Notes: a model not told the origin generated them from the letters alone. DNA of 8,921 nucleotides from Actinomycetes bacterium (GCA_023425905.1 JAFABT010000374.1:1-8921), one strand, 5' to 3'; positions 1 through 5,409 are shown, counted from the first letter of the stretch. Program-made: numbers and translations.

Positions 1-67
1 CCCCACGCCGACCCCCACGCCGACCCCCACGCCGACGCCGACGCCCACGCCCACCCCGACCCCGACG
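1..67 (+). repeat. Tandem Pro-Thr codon repeat (interdomain linker DNA)
   Basis: A 12-base unit, ccccacgccgac, occurs three times in a row from base 1 and then decays into related ccgacg/cccacc hexamers. In the coding frame this gives eleven consecutive Pro-Thr dipeptides. Such linkers join catalytic and carbohydrate-binding domains in secreted actinobacterial glycoside hydrolases. It is protein-coding repeat DNA and has none of the spacers of a CRISPR array. Confidence 0.9.
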
Positions 68-364
68 GGCGCCTGCTCGGCGTCCCTCCAGGTCGCCAAC
101 TCGTGGCAGGGCGGATTCCAGGCGACCGTCACCGTGACGGCCGGGACCGCAGCGATCGGGGCGTGGAGCACGTCGTTCACGCTCCCGTCCGGCAGCCAGG
201 TCGGGCACCTGTGGTCGGCGACATCGACGAGCACGAGCTCGCCGTACATCGTCCGCAACGCTGCCTGGAACGGGTCGCTCGGGGCGGGGCAGTCGACCTC
301 CTACGGCTTCGTGGGCACCGGATCAGCACCGGCGAACGCGACGGTCGCCTGCTCGACGAGCTGA
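2..364 (+). CDS. C-terminal part of a secreted enzyme with a family 2 carbohydrate-binding module (5' end outside the window)
   Basis: The open frame enters from the left edge and stops with TGA at 362-364, leaving 120 visible residues. Residues 1-22 are a Pro-Thr linker and residues 25-120 a CBM2 domain. The domain shows the family hallmarks: a Cys near each end (C25 and C117, the usual disulfide), NSWQGGF, VTVTAG, an AW..SFTLPSG strand, GHLWSA and AAWNGSL. Trp residues are kept in the three places (SW, LW, AAW) that form the flat cellulose-binding face of CBM2a modules, which suggests binding to crystalline cellulose or chitin outside the cell. The catalytic domain lies upstream and cannot be seen, so the enzyme class (cellulase, xylanase, lytic monooxygenase or other) is unknown. 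Internal ATG codons are not credible starts because the linker is read in the same frame. Confidence 0.88.
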   Translation, partial: PTPTPTPTPTPTPTPTPTPTPTGACSASLQVANSWQGGFQATVTVTAGTAAIGAWSTSFTLPSGSQVGHLWSATSTSTSSPYIVRNAAWNGSLGAGQSTSYGFVGTGSAPANATVACSTS

Positions 365-392
365 TCTGAGCACCTCATGCGTGGCGGGCGGC

Positions 393-421
393 GTCTCATC
401 AGTTGATACTTCAACTATGAT
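393..421 (+). promoter_or_regulatory. Candidate promoter of the DUF3105-DUF305 operon
   Basis: TATGAT at 416-421 is a near-consensus -10 box. The hexamer 17 bases upstream (GTCTCA, 393-398) is a poor -35, so activity would depend on an activator or be modest. Transcription would begin near 427-429, leaving about 100 nt of untranslated leader before the ATG at 529. Confidence 0.35.
401..416. promoter_or_regulatory. Palindromic operator AGTTGA-TACT-TCAACT
   Basis: A perfect 6+6 bp inverted repeat with a 4-base centre lies between the -35 and -10 positions of the candidate promoter and shares its last base with TATGAT. Palindromes of the TTGA-N4-TCAA type are typical of MarR-family repressors. 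A bound dimer here would block RNA polymerase. No MarR gene is visible in the window, so the regulator is unknown. Confidence 0.45.
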
Positions 422-431
422 GGGAACCCTC

Positions 432-470
432 GCGTCACCCCGTTCGTCGGGGAGATGACGGGGTGCACGC
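432..470 (+). other. 5' leader hairpin with an alternative fold, upstream of the DUF3105 gene
   Basis: GCGT+CACCCCGT (432-443) pairs with ACGGGGTG+ACGC (458-470), a 12-bp stem with one bulged C (466) and a 14-base loop. CCCCG (438-442) can instead pair with CGGGG (448-452) over a TTCGT loop, so the two folds exclude each other. The 3' end of the large stem (467-470) is also part of the 112-bp inverted repeat. No ligand-binding riboswitch class is recognised. Confidence 0.5.
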
Positions 471-528
471 CGCCCGCCACCCATGACCACGCCCGAACAC
501 GGGCACCGGACCCACCGCGAGGACCCTC

Positions 529-1173
529 ATGACCACCCCCCGCACGAGCCCGAACGCTGATCGCAAGGCCGCGCTCGACGCCATCCGGACGAGCCAGCAG
601 CGCAGCGAGCGCCGCCGCACGGTCCTCATCTCCTCGATCGCAGGCGCGCTCGTCCTCGGCCTCGTCGTCGCGACCGCTGTCGTTCTGGGGCAGGAGAGCG
701 CGAAGAACGCAAAGGTCGACGCGCTCGCGGCACAGGACATCGACGGCGTGGAGACGCTCGAGAACCTCACCTTCGACCACGTCGACGGCCCCGTCGACTA
801 CGGCAGGCCCGCCCCTGCCGGAGGCGACCACTACGTCGCGTGGCAGAACTGCGGCGTGTACACCGAGCCGATCGGCAACGAGAACGGGGTCCACAGCCTC
901 GAGCACGGCGCCGTCTGGCTGACCTACGACCCGTCGCTGCCCGCAGACCAGGTGGCGACGCTTGCGGAGTTCGCCAAGAAGGAGTCCTACGTCCTCGTCA
1001 GCCCCGTCGAAGGACTCCCCTCGCCCGTCGTCGCCTCGTCGTGGGGCTACCAGCTCGAGGCCGACGACGCGTCTGACCCGCGCATCGCCGCCTTCGTCCG
1101 CAAGTACCTGCTCAACACCGAGCTCCCCGAGGTCGGCGCTGCCTGCACCGGCGGCGTCGGGACGCCCGCGTGA
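529..1173 (+). CDS. DUF3105 family membrane-anchored protein
   Basis: This 214-residue protein has a charged cytoplasmic N-terminus (1-30), one transmembrane helix or uncleaved signal anchor (about 31-54) and an extracytoplasmic domain (about 80-214) matching DUF3105. Visible family motifs are GGDHYVAWQNCGVY (98-111), VHSLEHGAVWLTY (121-133), VLVSPVEGLPSPVVASSWG (155-173) and a C-terminal GAACTGG. The conserved His101, Cys108, His122, Glu125, His126 and Cys206 suggest metal binding or a disulfide; this is inference, as the family has no settled function. The ATG at 529 is chosen because GAGGA lies five bases before it and the hydrophobic anchor follows. The stop overlaps the start of the DUF305 gene by 4 bp, so the two are surely co-translated. 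DUF3105 and DUF305 proteins are commonly neighbours in actinobacteria and probably work together at the cell surface. Confidence 0.85.
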   Translation: MTTPRTSPNADRKAALDAIRTSQQRSERRRTVLISSIAGALVLGLVVATAVVLGQESAKNAKVDALAAQDIDGVETLENLTFDHVDGPVDYGRPAPAGGDHYVAWQNCGVYTEPIGNENGVHSLEHGAVWLTYDPSLPADQVATLAEFAKKESYVLVSPVEGLPSPVVASSWGYQLEADDASDPRIAAFVRKYLLNTELPEVGAACTGGVGTPA

Positions 1174-1895
1174 CGGAGGCGGCCCTGAGCGACGAGCACA
1201 CGACGGCGCCGCCCGGGGCGCTCGCCTCGCACAGCACGATCCGTCTTGTCGCCGTCCTGGCCGTGGCCGTGGCCGCCGCGCTCGGTGCGGGCGTCCTGCT
1301 CGGCTCCGCGATCTCACGACCCGCTGCGCCCTCCGTCGCCGCGGAGGGGTCCGTCTCTGCCGGATTCGCGCGCGACATGGCCGCGCACCACGCGCAGGCG
1401 GTCCAGCTGTCCGCCCTGCTGCGAGACCGGTCGCAGGACACTGATATGCGCCTGCTCAGCCTCGACATCCTCACCACCCAGCAAGAGCAGATCGGTCAGA
1501 TGAATGCGTGGCTCGACGTCTGGGGCCTGCCCAGGGCCCGGCAGGGTGAGCCCATGGCGTGGATGGACGGCGCGGACACCCACGGGCACGACTCGGCGCA
1601 CGGGTCTGCCGCGACCGAGCCCGATGAGCTCGTCGGCCTCGAGGCGATGCCCGGCTGGGTGCTCCCGGCCGAGATGGCGCGGCTCACGGACGCCACGGGG
1701 ATCGAGGCCGAGCGGCTGTACCTCACGCTCATGATCGAGCACCACGAAGGTGGCGTCGCCATGGCGCAGTACGCCGCAGACCACGCCGACCAGGAGGTCG
1801 TCGTGCGCCTTGCCCGGGGCATCGTGCGTGCGCAGAGCGCTGAACTCGCGCTTCTGCACGACCTGCTCGACGCGCGTGGGGGGGCGCTCACGTGA
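1170..1895 (+). CDS. DUF305 family exported protein (ferritin-like four-helix, putative metal binding)
   Basis: This 241-residue protein starts at a GTG (1170) that overlaps the previous stop as GTGA, so translation is coupled; no strong Shine-Dalgarno is visible. A hydrophobic segment at about 24-49 is a signal or membrane anchor, placing the rest outside the membrane. Two DUF305 half-domains follow: FARDMAAHHAQAV (66-78, with D69, M70, H73, H74) and LMIEHHEGGVAMA (187-199, with M188, E190, H191, H192, E193). They are separated by a His/Met-containing linker (about 128-170, including DTHGHDSAHG). The paired Met/His/Glu motifs fit a helical metal site. A cyanobacterial DUF305 protein (CopM) is a periplasmic copper binder, so copper handling is a reasonable guess here, not a demonstrated role. 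Length is usual for actinobacterial members. Terminator-like hairpins follow the stop. Confidence 0.85.
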   Translation: MTEAALSDEHTTAPPGALASHSTIRLVAVLAVAVAAALGAGVLLGSAISRPAAPSVAAEGSVSAGFARDMAAHHAQAVQLSALLRDRSQDTDMRLLSLDILTTQQEQIGQMNAWLDVWGLPRARQGEPMAWMDGADTHGHDSAHGSAATEPDELVGLEAMPGWVLPAEMARLTDATGIEAERLYLTLMIEHHEGGVAMAQYAADHADQEVVVRLARGIVRAQSAELALLHDLLDARGGALT

Positions 1896-1915
1896 CATGA
1901 GCGGCGGAGGCTGAC

Positions 1916-1953
1916 CGCGGGGAACACCCCGCGACCTGCCGCTGTTGCAGCGG
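1916..1953 (+). terminator. Two consecutive hairpins after the DUF305 gene (candidate terminator)
   Basis: CGCGGGG-AACA-CCCCGCG (1916-1933) is a perfect 7-bp stem with a four-base loop, starting 20 bases after the stop. CCGCTG-TTG-CAGCGG (1939-1953) follows as a 6-bp stem. No U-run follows either, as is frequent in high-GC actinobacteria, so termination may be partial. They sit just before the cysK promoter. Confidence 0.5.
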
Positions 1954-1963
1954 ATGGAAGTCG

Positions 1964-1992
1964 TTGCTGCCACAACCAATGGCGGCTAGGCT
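1964..1992 (+). promoter_or_regulatory. Candidate promoter of the Cys-leader/cysK/cysE unit
   Basis: TTGCTG (1964-1969), a 17-base spacer and TAGGCT (1987-1992) form a reasonable sigma-70-type promoter. Transcription would start near 1999-2001, about 55 nt before the leader ORF ATG at 2055. That places the leader peptide on the cysK mRNA, as attenuation requires. Confidence 0.5.
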
Positions 1993-2054
1993 GACAGCGC
2001 AGGACGACTCAACGACCGAACCGGACCGAGAAGAGACGAGGTGGAGCGCCGACC

Positions 2055-2138
2055 ATGGCTCGCACCCCTCAGTCCTCCGCTCCCGGTCGTGCCCTGCTCG
2101 CGCGCTCGGCCTCGCCCTGCTGCTGTCGCTGTCTGTAG
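2055..2138 (+). CDS. Cysteine-rich leader peptide (putative attenuator ORF) upstream of cysK
   Basis: This short ORF encodes 27 residues and ends SPCCCRCL before TAG (2136-2138). Cys codons are at 2118, 2121, 2124 and 2130, so 4 of the last 6 residues are Cys in an organism whose ordinary proteins here have very few. A purine-rich GGTGGAG (2040-2046) lies 8 bases before the ATG. No domain or signal peptide is seen, and the product is probably not functional in itself. Its expected role is as a sensor: ribosomes short of Cys-tRNA stall on the Cys run and change folding of the downstream leader RNA, raising cysK-cysE expression. A hairpin arm begins at the last base of the stop codon (2138-2147), as that model needs. 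Polycysteine leader ORFs controlling sulfur genes are known in mycobacteria. Mutation data are absent, so function is inferred. Confidence 0.72.
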   Translation: MARTPQSSAPGRALLARSASPCCCRCL

Positions 2139-2195
2139 AGCGCTGACCCGTACGGGCCATCCCGGTGTCGACACGGGGCAGCCCTGTCAGCGCTC
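2138..2195 (+). promoter_or_regulatory. Leader RNA stem-loop abutting the leader stop codon (attenuator element)
   Basis: GAGCGCTGAC (2138-2147) is a perfect 10-bp reverse complement of GTCAGCGCTC (2186-2195). The 38 enclosed bases hold the palindrome CCCGTACGGG (2147-2156) and a hairpin 2161-2178 around GTGTCGACAC, so the whole can fold as a compact multi-helix domain. A ribosome ending at TAG would cover the 5' arm, whereas one stalled on the first Cys codons would leave it free. The fold is therefore predicted to depend on cysteine supply. Confidence 0.6.
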
Positions 2196-2214
2196 CAGCC
2201 CCTCCTTGCGTCCC

Positions 2215-2232
2215 GCGCGCACCCACGCGCGC
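2215..2232 (+). promoter_or_regulatory. GC hairpin in the cysK leader
   Basis: GCGCGC (2215-2220) and GCGCGC (2227-2232) flank an ACCCAC loop. No U-run follows. It may be an attenuator (terminator-like) hairpin or an element affecting access to the cysK ribosome site; a simple 6-bp GC repeat also arises by chance in such GC-rich DNA. Confidence 0.3.
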
Positions 2233-2313
2233 CCGCGCACCTCGCCCCGCGCCTCACACGTCGCATCCCGTCACCCACGCCACCCTGTGGCCCCACCGAG
2301 AACGAGGAACCCC

Positions 2314-3249
2314 ATGTCCCGCATCTACGACGACGCCACCCAGCTCGTCGGGCGTACCCCGCTCGTCCGCCTCAACCGCGTCACCGAGGGGGTCGACGCG
2401 ACCGTCGTCGCGAAGCTCGAGTTCTACAACCCCGCGAACTCCGTGAAGGACCGCATCGGCGTCGCGATCATCGACGCGGCCGAGCAGGCCGGTGACCTGC
2501 CCGCGGGCGGCACTATCGTCGAGGCTACGAGCGGCAACACCGGGATCGCGCTCGCCTTCGTCGGCGCTGCGCGCGGCTACAAGGTCGTCCTCACGATGCC
2601 CGAGACGATGTCGAAGGAACGCCGCGCCCTGCTGCGCGCCTACGGCGCCGAGCTCGTCCTCACCCCCGGCTCCCTCGGCATGAAGGGCGCGGTCGAGGAG
2701 GCCGAGCGCATCGCGGCCGAGCGGCCCGGCGCGGTGCTGGCGCGGCAGTTCGCCAACGCGGCAAACCCCGCGATCCACCGCGCGACGACGGCGGAGGAGA
2801 TCTGGGAGGACACCGACGGCAAGGTCGACATCCTCGTCGCCGGCATCGGCACGGGCGGGACGATCACCGGGGTCGGGCAGGTGCTCAAGGAGCGCAACCC
2901 TGACGTCCAGGTCATCGCGGTCGAGCCCGCCGAGTCGCCGATCCTCAACGGCGGTGCGCCCGGACCGCACAAGATCCAAGGCCTCGGCGCGAACTTCGTG
3001 CCGGAGATCCTCGACACCTCCGTCTACGACGAGGTCATCGACGTCGACGCCGACACCGCGGTGCGCGTCGCCCGCCAGGTGGCCAAGGAGGAGGGCCTGC
3101 TCGTGGGGATCTCCTCCGGCGCTGCGATCCATGCCGCACTCGAGGTCGCCCGCCGACCCGAGAACGCGGGCAAGCTCATCGTCACCGTCGTCCCGTCGTT
3201 CGGCGAGCGATACCTGTCGACGATCCTCTACGCGGACCTGCTCGACTAG
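2314..3249 (+). CDS. cysK: O-acetylserine sulfhydrylase (cysteine synthase A)
   Basis: This cytoplasmic PLP enzyme converts O-acetylserine and sulfide to cysteine and acetate, the last step of cysteine synthesis. It has 311 residues, normal for the family. Visible motifs are TPLVRL (15-20), the PLP lysine in NPANSVKDR (K45), the substrate loop TSGNTG (72-77), the phosphate-binding GTGGT (179-183), the cofactor-nitrogen-binding SSGA (267-270) and the C-terminal SFGERYLST (295-303). The lysine context and GERYLST ending favour CysK over cystathionine beta-synthase or CysM. The ATG at 2314 is chosen because GAGGA lies five bases before it and homology starts here; the same frame stays open upstream to a GTG at 2041, but that 91-residue extension is low-complexity and overlaps the leader. 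cysE follows after 58 bp. Expression is probably controlled by the cysteine-rich leader. Confidence 0.96.
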   Translation: MSRIYDDATQLVGRTPLVRLNRVTEGVDATVVAKLEFYNPANSVKDRIGVAIIDAAEQAGDLPAGGTIVEATSGNTGIALAFVGAARGYKVVLTMPETMSKERRALLRAYGAELVLTPGSLGMKGAVEEAERIAAERPGAVLARQFANAANPAIHRATTAEEIWEDTDGKVDILVAGIGTGGTITGVGQVLKERNPDVQVIAVEPAESPILNGGAPGPHKIQGLGANFVPEILDTSVYDEVIDVDADTAVRVARQVAKEEGLLVGISSGAAIHAALEVARRPENAGKLIVTVVPSFGERYLSTILYADLLD

Positions 3250-3307
3250 CAGCACGCCCGTCACCACCCGCGACGGACCCACGCACGACCTAGGAGAAGA
3301 GGACGTC

Positions 3308-3901
3308 ATGTCACGCAGGGCCAGGCGCCGGCTCGGCGCGGTGCTGCGCGAGGACCTCGAGGCCGCGACGACGCGCGACCCGGCGGCCACCTCACGCCTC
3401 GAGGTCGTGCTCGCCTACCCGGGTCTCCACGCCGTCTGGTCGCACCGGGTCGCGCACCGCATGTGGCAGGAGCCTGCGCTGCGGCTGCCTGCGCGGCTGC
3501 TCTCGCAGCTCACCCGGTCGCTCACAGGAGTGGAGATCCACCCCGGGGCGACGATCGGCCGACGGCTGTTCATCGACCACGGCATGGGCGTCGTCATCGG
3601 TGAGACCTCGGTGATCGGCGACGATGTCGTCCTCTTCCACGGGGCGACGCTTGGTGGCAAGTCGATGCGGCGCGGCAAGCGGCACCCCACGGTGGGCGAT
3701 CGCGTGACGATCGGCGCGGGGGCAAAGGTCCTCGGACCGGTGTGGATCGGTGACGATGCCCAGATCGGCGCGAACGCCGTCGTCGTCAAGGACGTCCCCG
3801 AGGGTGGCGTCGCGGTCGGCGTCCCGGCGCAGGTGCGCAGGCGGCCGGCCTCGGTGGACGTCGAGCGGGACGGATACGTGGACCCCGCGATCTACATCTG
3901 A
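3308..3901 (+). CDS. cysE: Serine O-acetyltransferase
   Basis: This enzyme transfers acetyl from acetyl-CoA to L-serine, giving the O-acetylserine that CysK uses. At 197 residues it is the short form common in Gram-positive bacteria, lacking the long N-terminal domain of enterobacterial CysE. The N-terminal helices include YPGLHAVWSHRVAH (37-50), followed by left-handed beta-helix hexapeptide repeats from about 75 to 175. Catalytic candidates are D90/H91 in FIDHGMG and H126 in KRHPTVG; TLGG (114-117) and GVPAQV (171-176) are also typical. The chain ends in Ile (AIYI), the residue that in known CysE proteins inserts into the CysK active site to form the cysteine synthase complex. The ATG at 3308 has AGAGG five bases upstream. 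It lies 58 bp after cysK in the same operon and ends before a strong terminator. Confidence 0.95.
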   Translation: MSRRARRRLGAVLREDLEAATTRDPAATSRLEVVLAYPGLHAVWSHRVAHRMWQEPALRLPARLLSQLTRSLTGVEIHPGATIGRRLFIDHGMGVVIGETSVIGDDVVLFHGATLGGKSMRRGKRHPTVGDRVTIGAGAKVLGPVWIGDDAQIGANAVVVKDVPEGGVAVGVPAQVRRRPASVDVERDGYVDPAIYI

Positions 3902-3910
3902 ACGTCGTCG

Positions 3911-3951
3911 ACGGCTCGGGCCGGTGGGAGATCCTCACCGGCCCGAGCCGT
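3911..3951 (+). terminator. Strong hairpin terminator after cysE
   Basis: ACGGCTCGGGCCGGTG (3911-3926) and CACCGGCCCGAGCCGT (3936-3951) form a perfect 16-bp stem with a 9-base loop, ten bases after the cysE stop. The following bases (TCGTGCGTCTGCC) are only mildly U-rich. It separates the cysteine operon from the GntR gene and could act in both directions. Confidence 0.85.
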
Positions 3952-3984
3952 TCGTGCGTCTGCCTCCGGGCGCGGATCTGCGAA

Positions 3985-4011
3985 AGTTGTTATAGATGAC
4001 ATAGAACAACT
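3985..4011. promoter_or_regulatory. Operator-like inverted repeat over the GntR promoter
   Basis: AGTTGTT (3985-3991) is repeated inverted as AACAACT (4005-4011), with a 20-base centre-to-centre distance. A second, overlapping pair CATAG/CTATG (4000-4004, 4010-4014) shares its right end. The repeat covers both the -35 and the start of the -10 box, as expected for autorepression by a dimeric YtrA-type GntR protein encoded directly downstream. Confidence 0.55.
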
Positions 4012-4016
4012 ATGTT
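3987..4016 (+). promoter_or_regulatory. Promoter of the gntR-DUF1648 operon, probably giving a leaderless mRNA
   Basis: TTGTTA (3987-3992), an 18-base spacer and TATGTT (4011-4016) form a good promoter. The predicted start is at about 4022-4023, which is the ATG of the regulator gene. No Shine-Dalgarno precedes that ATG, which agrees with a leaderless transcript. The A/T-rich stretch stands out from the GC-rich surroundings. Confidence 0.6.
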
Positions 4017-4022
4017 TGACGC

Positions 4023-4376
4023 ATGCTCTTCCGCATCAACACCACCACGGGAGAGGCGATCTTCGTCCAGCTCGCCGACCAGGTCCGGGCCGCCGTCGCC
4101 GACGGCACCCTCGCCGCAGGCGAGCGTCTGCCCGCGGCACGTGACCTCGCCACGGCACTCGACGTCAGCCTCCACACCGTGCTCCACGCCTACCAGGACC
4201 TCCGTGACGAGGGCCTCATCGAGCTGCGTCGGGGCCGCGGGGCCGTCGTCGCCGATCACCCCGACCGCGACTACTCCGCCCTCAACCGGGCGATCGCGAC
4301 CGTCGTCACCGAGTCCCGCCGCCTCGGCCTCGCCCCCGACACCACCCTCGCCCTCGTCAAGGAGGCACTCGCATGA
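4023..4376 (+). CDS. GntR family transcriptional regulator, YtrA type
   Basis: The 117-residue protein has an N-terminal winged helix-turn-helix of the GntR class (about 12-76): IFVQLADQVRAAVADGTL, GERLPAARDLATALDVS, HTVLHAYQDLRDEGLIELRRGRG. A C-terminal tail of only about 40 helical residues (78-117) has no ligand domain. That short tail is typical of the YtrA subfamily, whose members usually repress their own operon with neighbouring membrane or ABC transporter genes. The effector is unknown. The gene overlaps the next one by 4 bp (ATGA), so regulator and membrane protein are made together. The ATG at 4023 has no ribosome-binding site and coincides with the predicted transcription start. 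The inverted repeat at 3985-4011 is the likely operator. Confidence 0.92.
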   Translation: MLFRINTTTGEAIFVQLADQVRAAVADGTLAAGERLPAARDLATALDVSLHTVLHAYQDLRDEGLIELRRGRGAVVADHPDRDYSALNRAIATVVTESRRLGLAPDTTLALVKEALA

Positions 4377-5389
4377 CCGCTCCGACCTCGCCTGACGTCC
4401 CAGCTCGCGCGGCGAACCGCAGGGCCCAGCTCCTCGCCGCCGCTCTGTGGTGCGGCGCCGTCCCCGTCGCCGCGATGGGGACCTCGATCGCCTTCGCGCT
4501 CGCCTGGCGCAACGAGCTTCCGGACCCGGTGACGACGGGCTGGGGACCCGACGGAACTCCACGGACCGGCTCCCTCACGGGGCAGCTCGTCGGCCTCGGC
4601 GGACTCGCTCTCGGCTTCGCGCTCCTCGGCCTCGCACTCACGATCTGGCTCGGCCAGGCGGCCCTCACCCGGCGCATCGCCAACGCCGTGGCCGCAGGCG
4701 CGGGAACCCTCGCCGCATGCCTCCTCTACGTTCAGCTCGACGCCCAGCGCGGTGTCGCGCCCGTCGCCGAGCACCGGCCCGCGGGCGGAGCCGTCGCCGC
4801 AGCCGTCGGACTCACCCTGCTCGTCGTCGCGCTCGCCGCGACCCTCACCCCAGCAGACCCACCCCGACCCACCCGGGTCGCACCCCCGGCCGACGCGCCA
4901 TCGCTCCCGCTCGAGGCAGGCGAGGAGGCGGTCTGGGTGTCGGAGCTCGGGCGCGGGCGTCGCCCGTGGGTGCTTGCCGCCACCGTCGCGACGACATCCC
5001 TCGTGTGGGTCCTCGTCGGCTGGCAGTGGGCGCTGCTGCCCCTCCTCCTCACCCCCCTGTTCCTCCTCACGCTGCTCGAGTGGACCGTGACCGTCGACGC
5101 ACGTGGCCTCACCGCGCGGGGAGCCGGCGGCCTCGTCACGCAGCACGTCCCGCTCGACGAGGTCGAGCGCGCGACCGCGATCCACATCGATCCGCTGCGG
5201 CAGTGGGGTGGCTGGGGCGTGCGGACAGCTCTCGACGGCTCGACCGGGGTGATCGTGCGGACAGGCGAGGGCATCGAGGTGCACCGGACGGGCGGCCGGC
5301 GCTTCGTCGTGTCGATCCACGATGCAGCGCAGGGGGCAGCGCTGCTCAACGCCCTCGCCGCCCGAGGTCGCGTGAGCGGCACCGACTGA
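4373..5389 (+). CDS. DUF1648-containing multi-pass membrane protein
   Basis: This 338-residue membrane protein is translationally coupled to the GntR gene. Hydrophobic segments at about 20-44, 70-95, 103-121, 139-158, 199-217 and 219-236 suggest six transmembrane helices. Between the first two, LPDPVTTGWGPDGTPRTG (49-66) matches DUF1648, a short extracytoplasmic motif also found in SdpI-like immunity proteins. The C-terminal 100 residues form a soluble domain with WTVTVDARGLTARG, LDEVERAT, RQWGGWGVR and GRRFVVSIHDAAQGAALLNAL, resembling the PH-like domains of other actinobacterial membrane proteins. Function is unknown. The pairing with a YtrA-type regulator suggests an envelope-stress or antimicrobial-response role, which is inference. 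The ATG at 4373 overlaps the preceding stop; a purine-rich GGAGG (4361-4365) lies seven bases upstream. Confidence 0.85.
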   Translation: MTAPTSPDVPARAANRRAQLLAAALWCGAVPVAAMGTSIAFALAWRNELPDPVTTGWGPDGTPRTGSLTGQLVGLGGLALGFALLGLALTIWLGQAALTRRIANAVAAGAGTLAACLLYVQLDAQRGVAPVAEHRPAGGAVAAAVGLTLLVVALAATLTPADPPRPTRVAPPADAPSLPLEAGEEAVWVSELGRGRRPWVLAATVATTSLVWVLVGWQWALLPLLLTPLFLLTLLEWTVTVDARGLTARGAGGLVTQHVPLDEVERATAIHIDPLRQWGGWGVRTALDGSTGVIVRTGEGIEVHRTGGRRFVVSIHDAAQGAALLNALAARGRVSGTD

Positions 5390-5390
5390 C

Positions 5391-5409
5391 GACGCGCGGG
5401 GCCCGCGTC
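5391..5409 (+). terminator. Hairpin directly after the DUF1648 gene
   Basis: GACGCG (5391-5396) pairs with CGCGTC (5404-5409) over a CGGGGCC loop, starting one base after the TGA. It is followed by TCGCCGTTGACG with no clear U-run. It is a short candidate terminator for the gntR-DUF1648 operon. Confidence 0.4.

Larger units (their letters stand above)
375..486. repeat. 112-bp nested inverted repeat between the CBM2 gene and the DUF3105 gene
   Basis: Bases 375-394 and 467-486 are reverse complements at 19 of 20 positions, with only C380/C481 unpaired; the core GTGGCGGGCGGCGT (381-394) against ACGCCGCCCGCCAC (467-480) is perfect over 14 bp. The 72 enclosed bases hold a second palindrome (401-416) and a third hairpin (432-470). 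On read-through from the CBM2 gene, which stops 10 bases upstream, the RNA could fold into a long terminator-like structure, though no U-run follows. A small non-autonomous mobile element is another option, but no clear target-site duplication flanks it. Confidence 0.75.

Noticed and set aside
1..67. CRISPR-like or satellite repeat at the window start
   Set aside because: The repeats are direct, have no spacers, and translate as a Pro-Thr linker continuing into a CBM2 domain.
2041..2313. N-terminal extension of cysK to a GTG at 2041 (402 residues)
   Set aside because: The extra 91 residues are Arg/Pro/Ser-rich low complexity with no CysK homology. The ATG at 2314 has a good ribosome site and gives the normal family length. 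The extension overlaps the leader ORF and its hairpins.
2139..2313. A SAM or other known riboswitch before cysK
   Set aside because: I could not match the conserved core of a known riboswitch class. The Cys-rich ORF and stop-codon hairpin explain the structured leader better.
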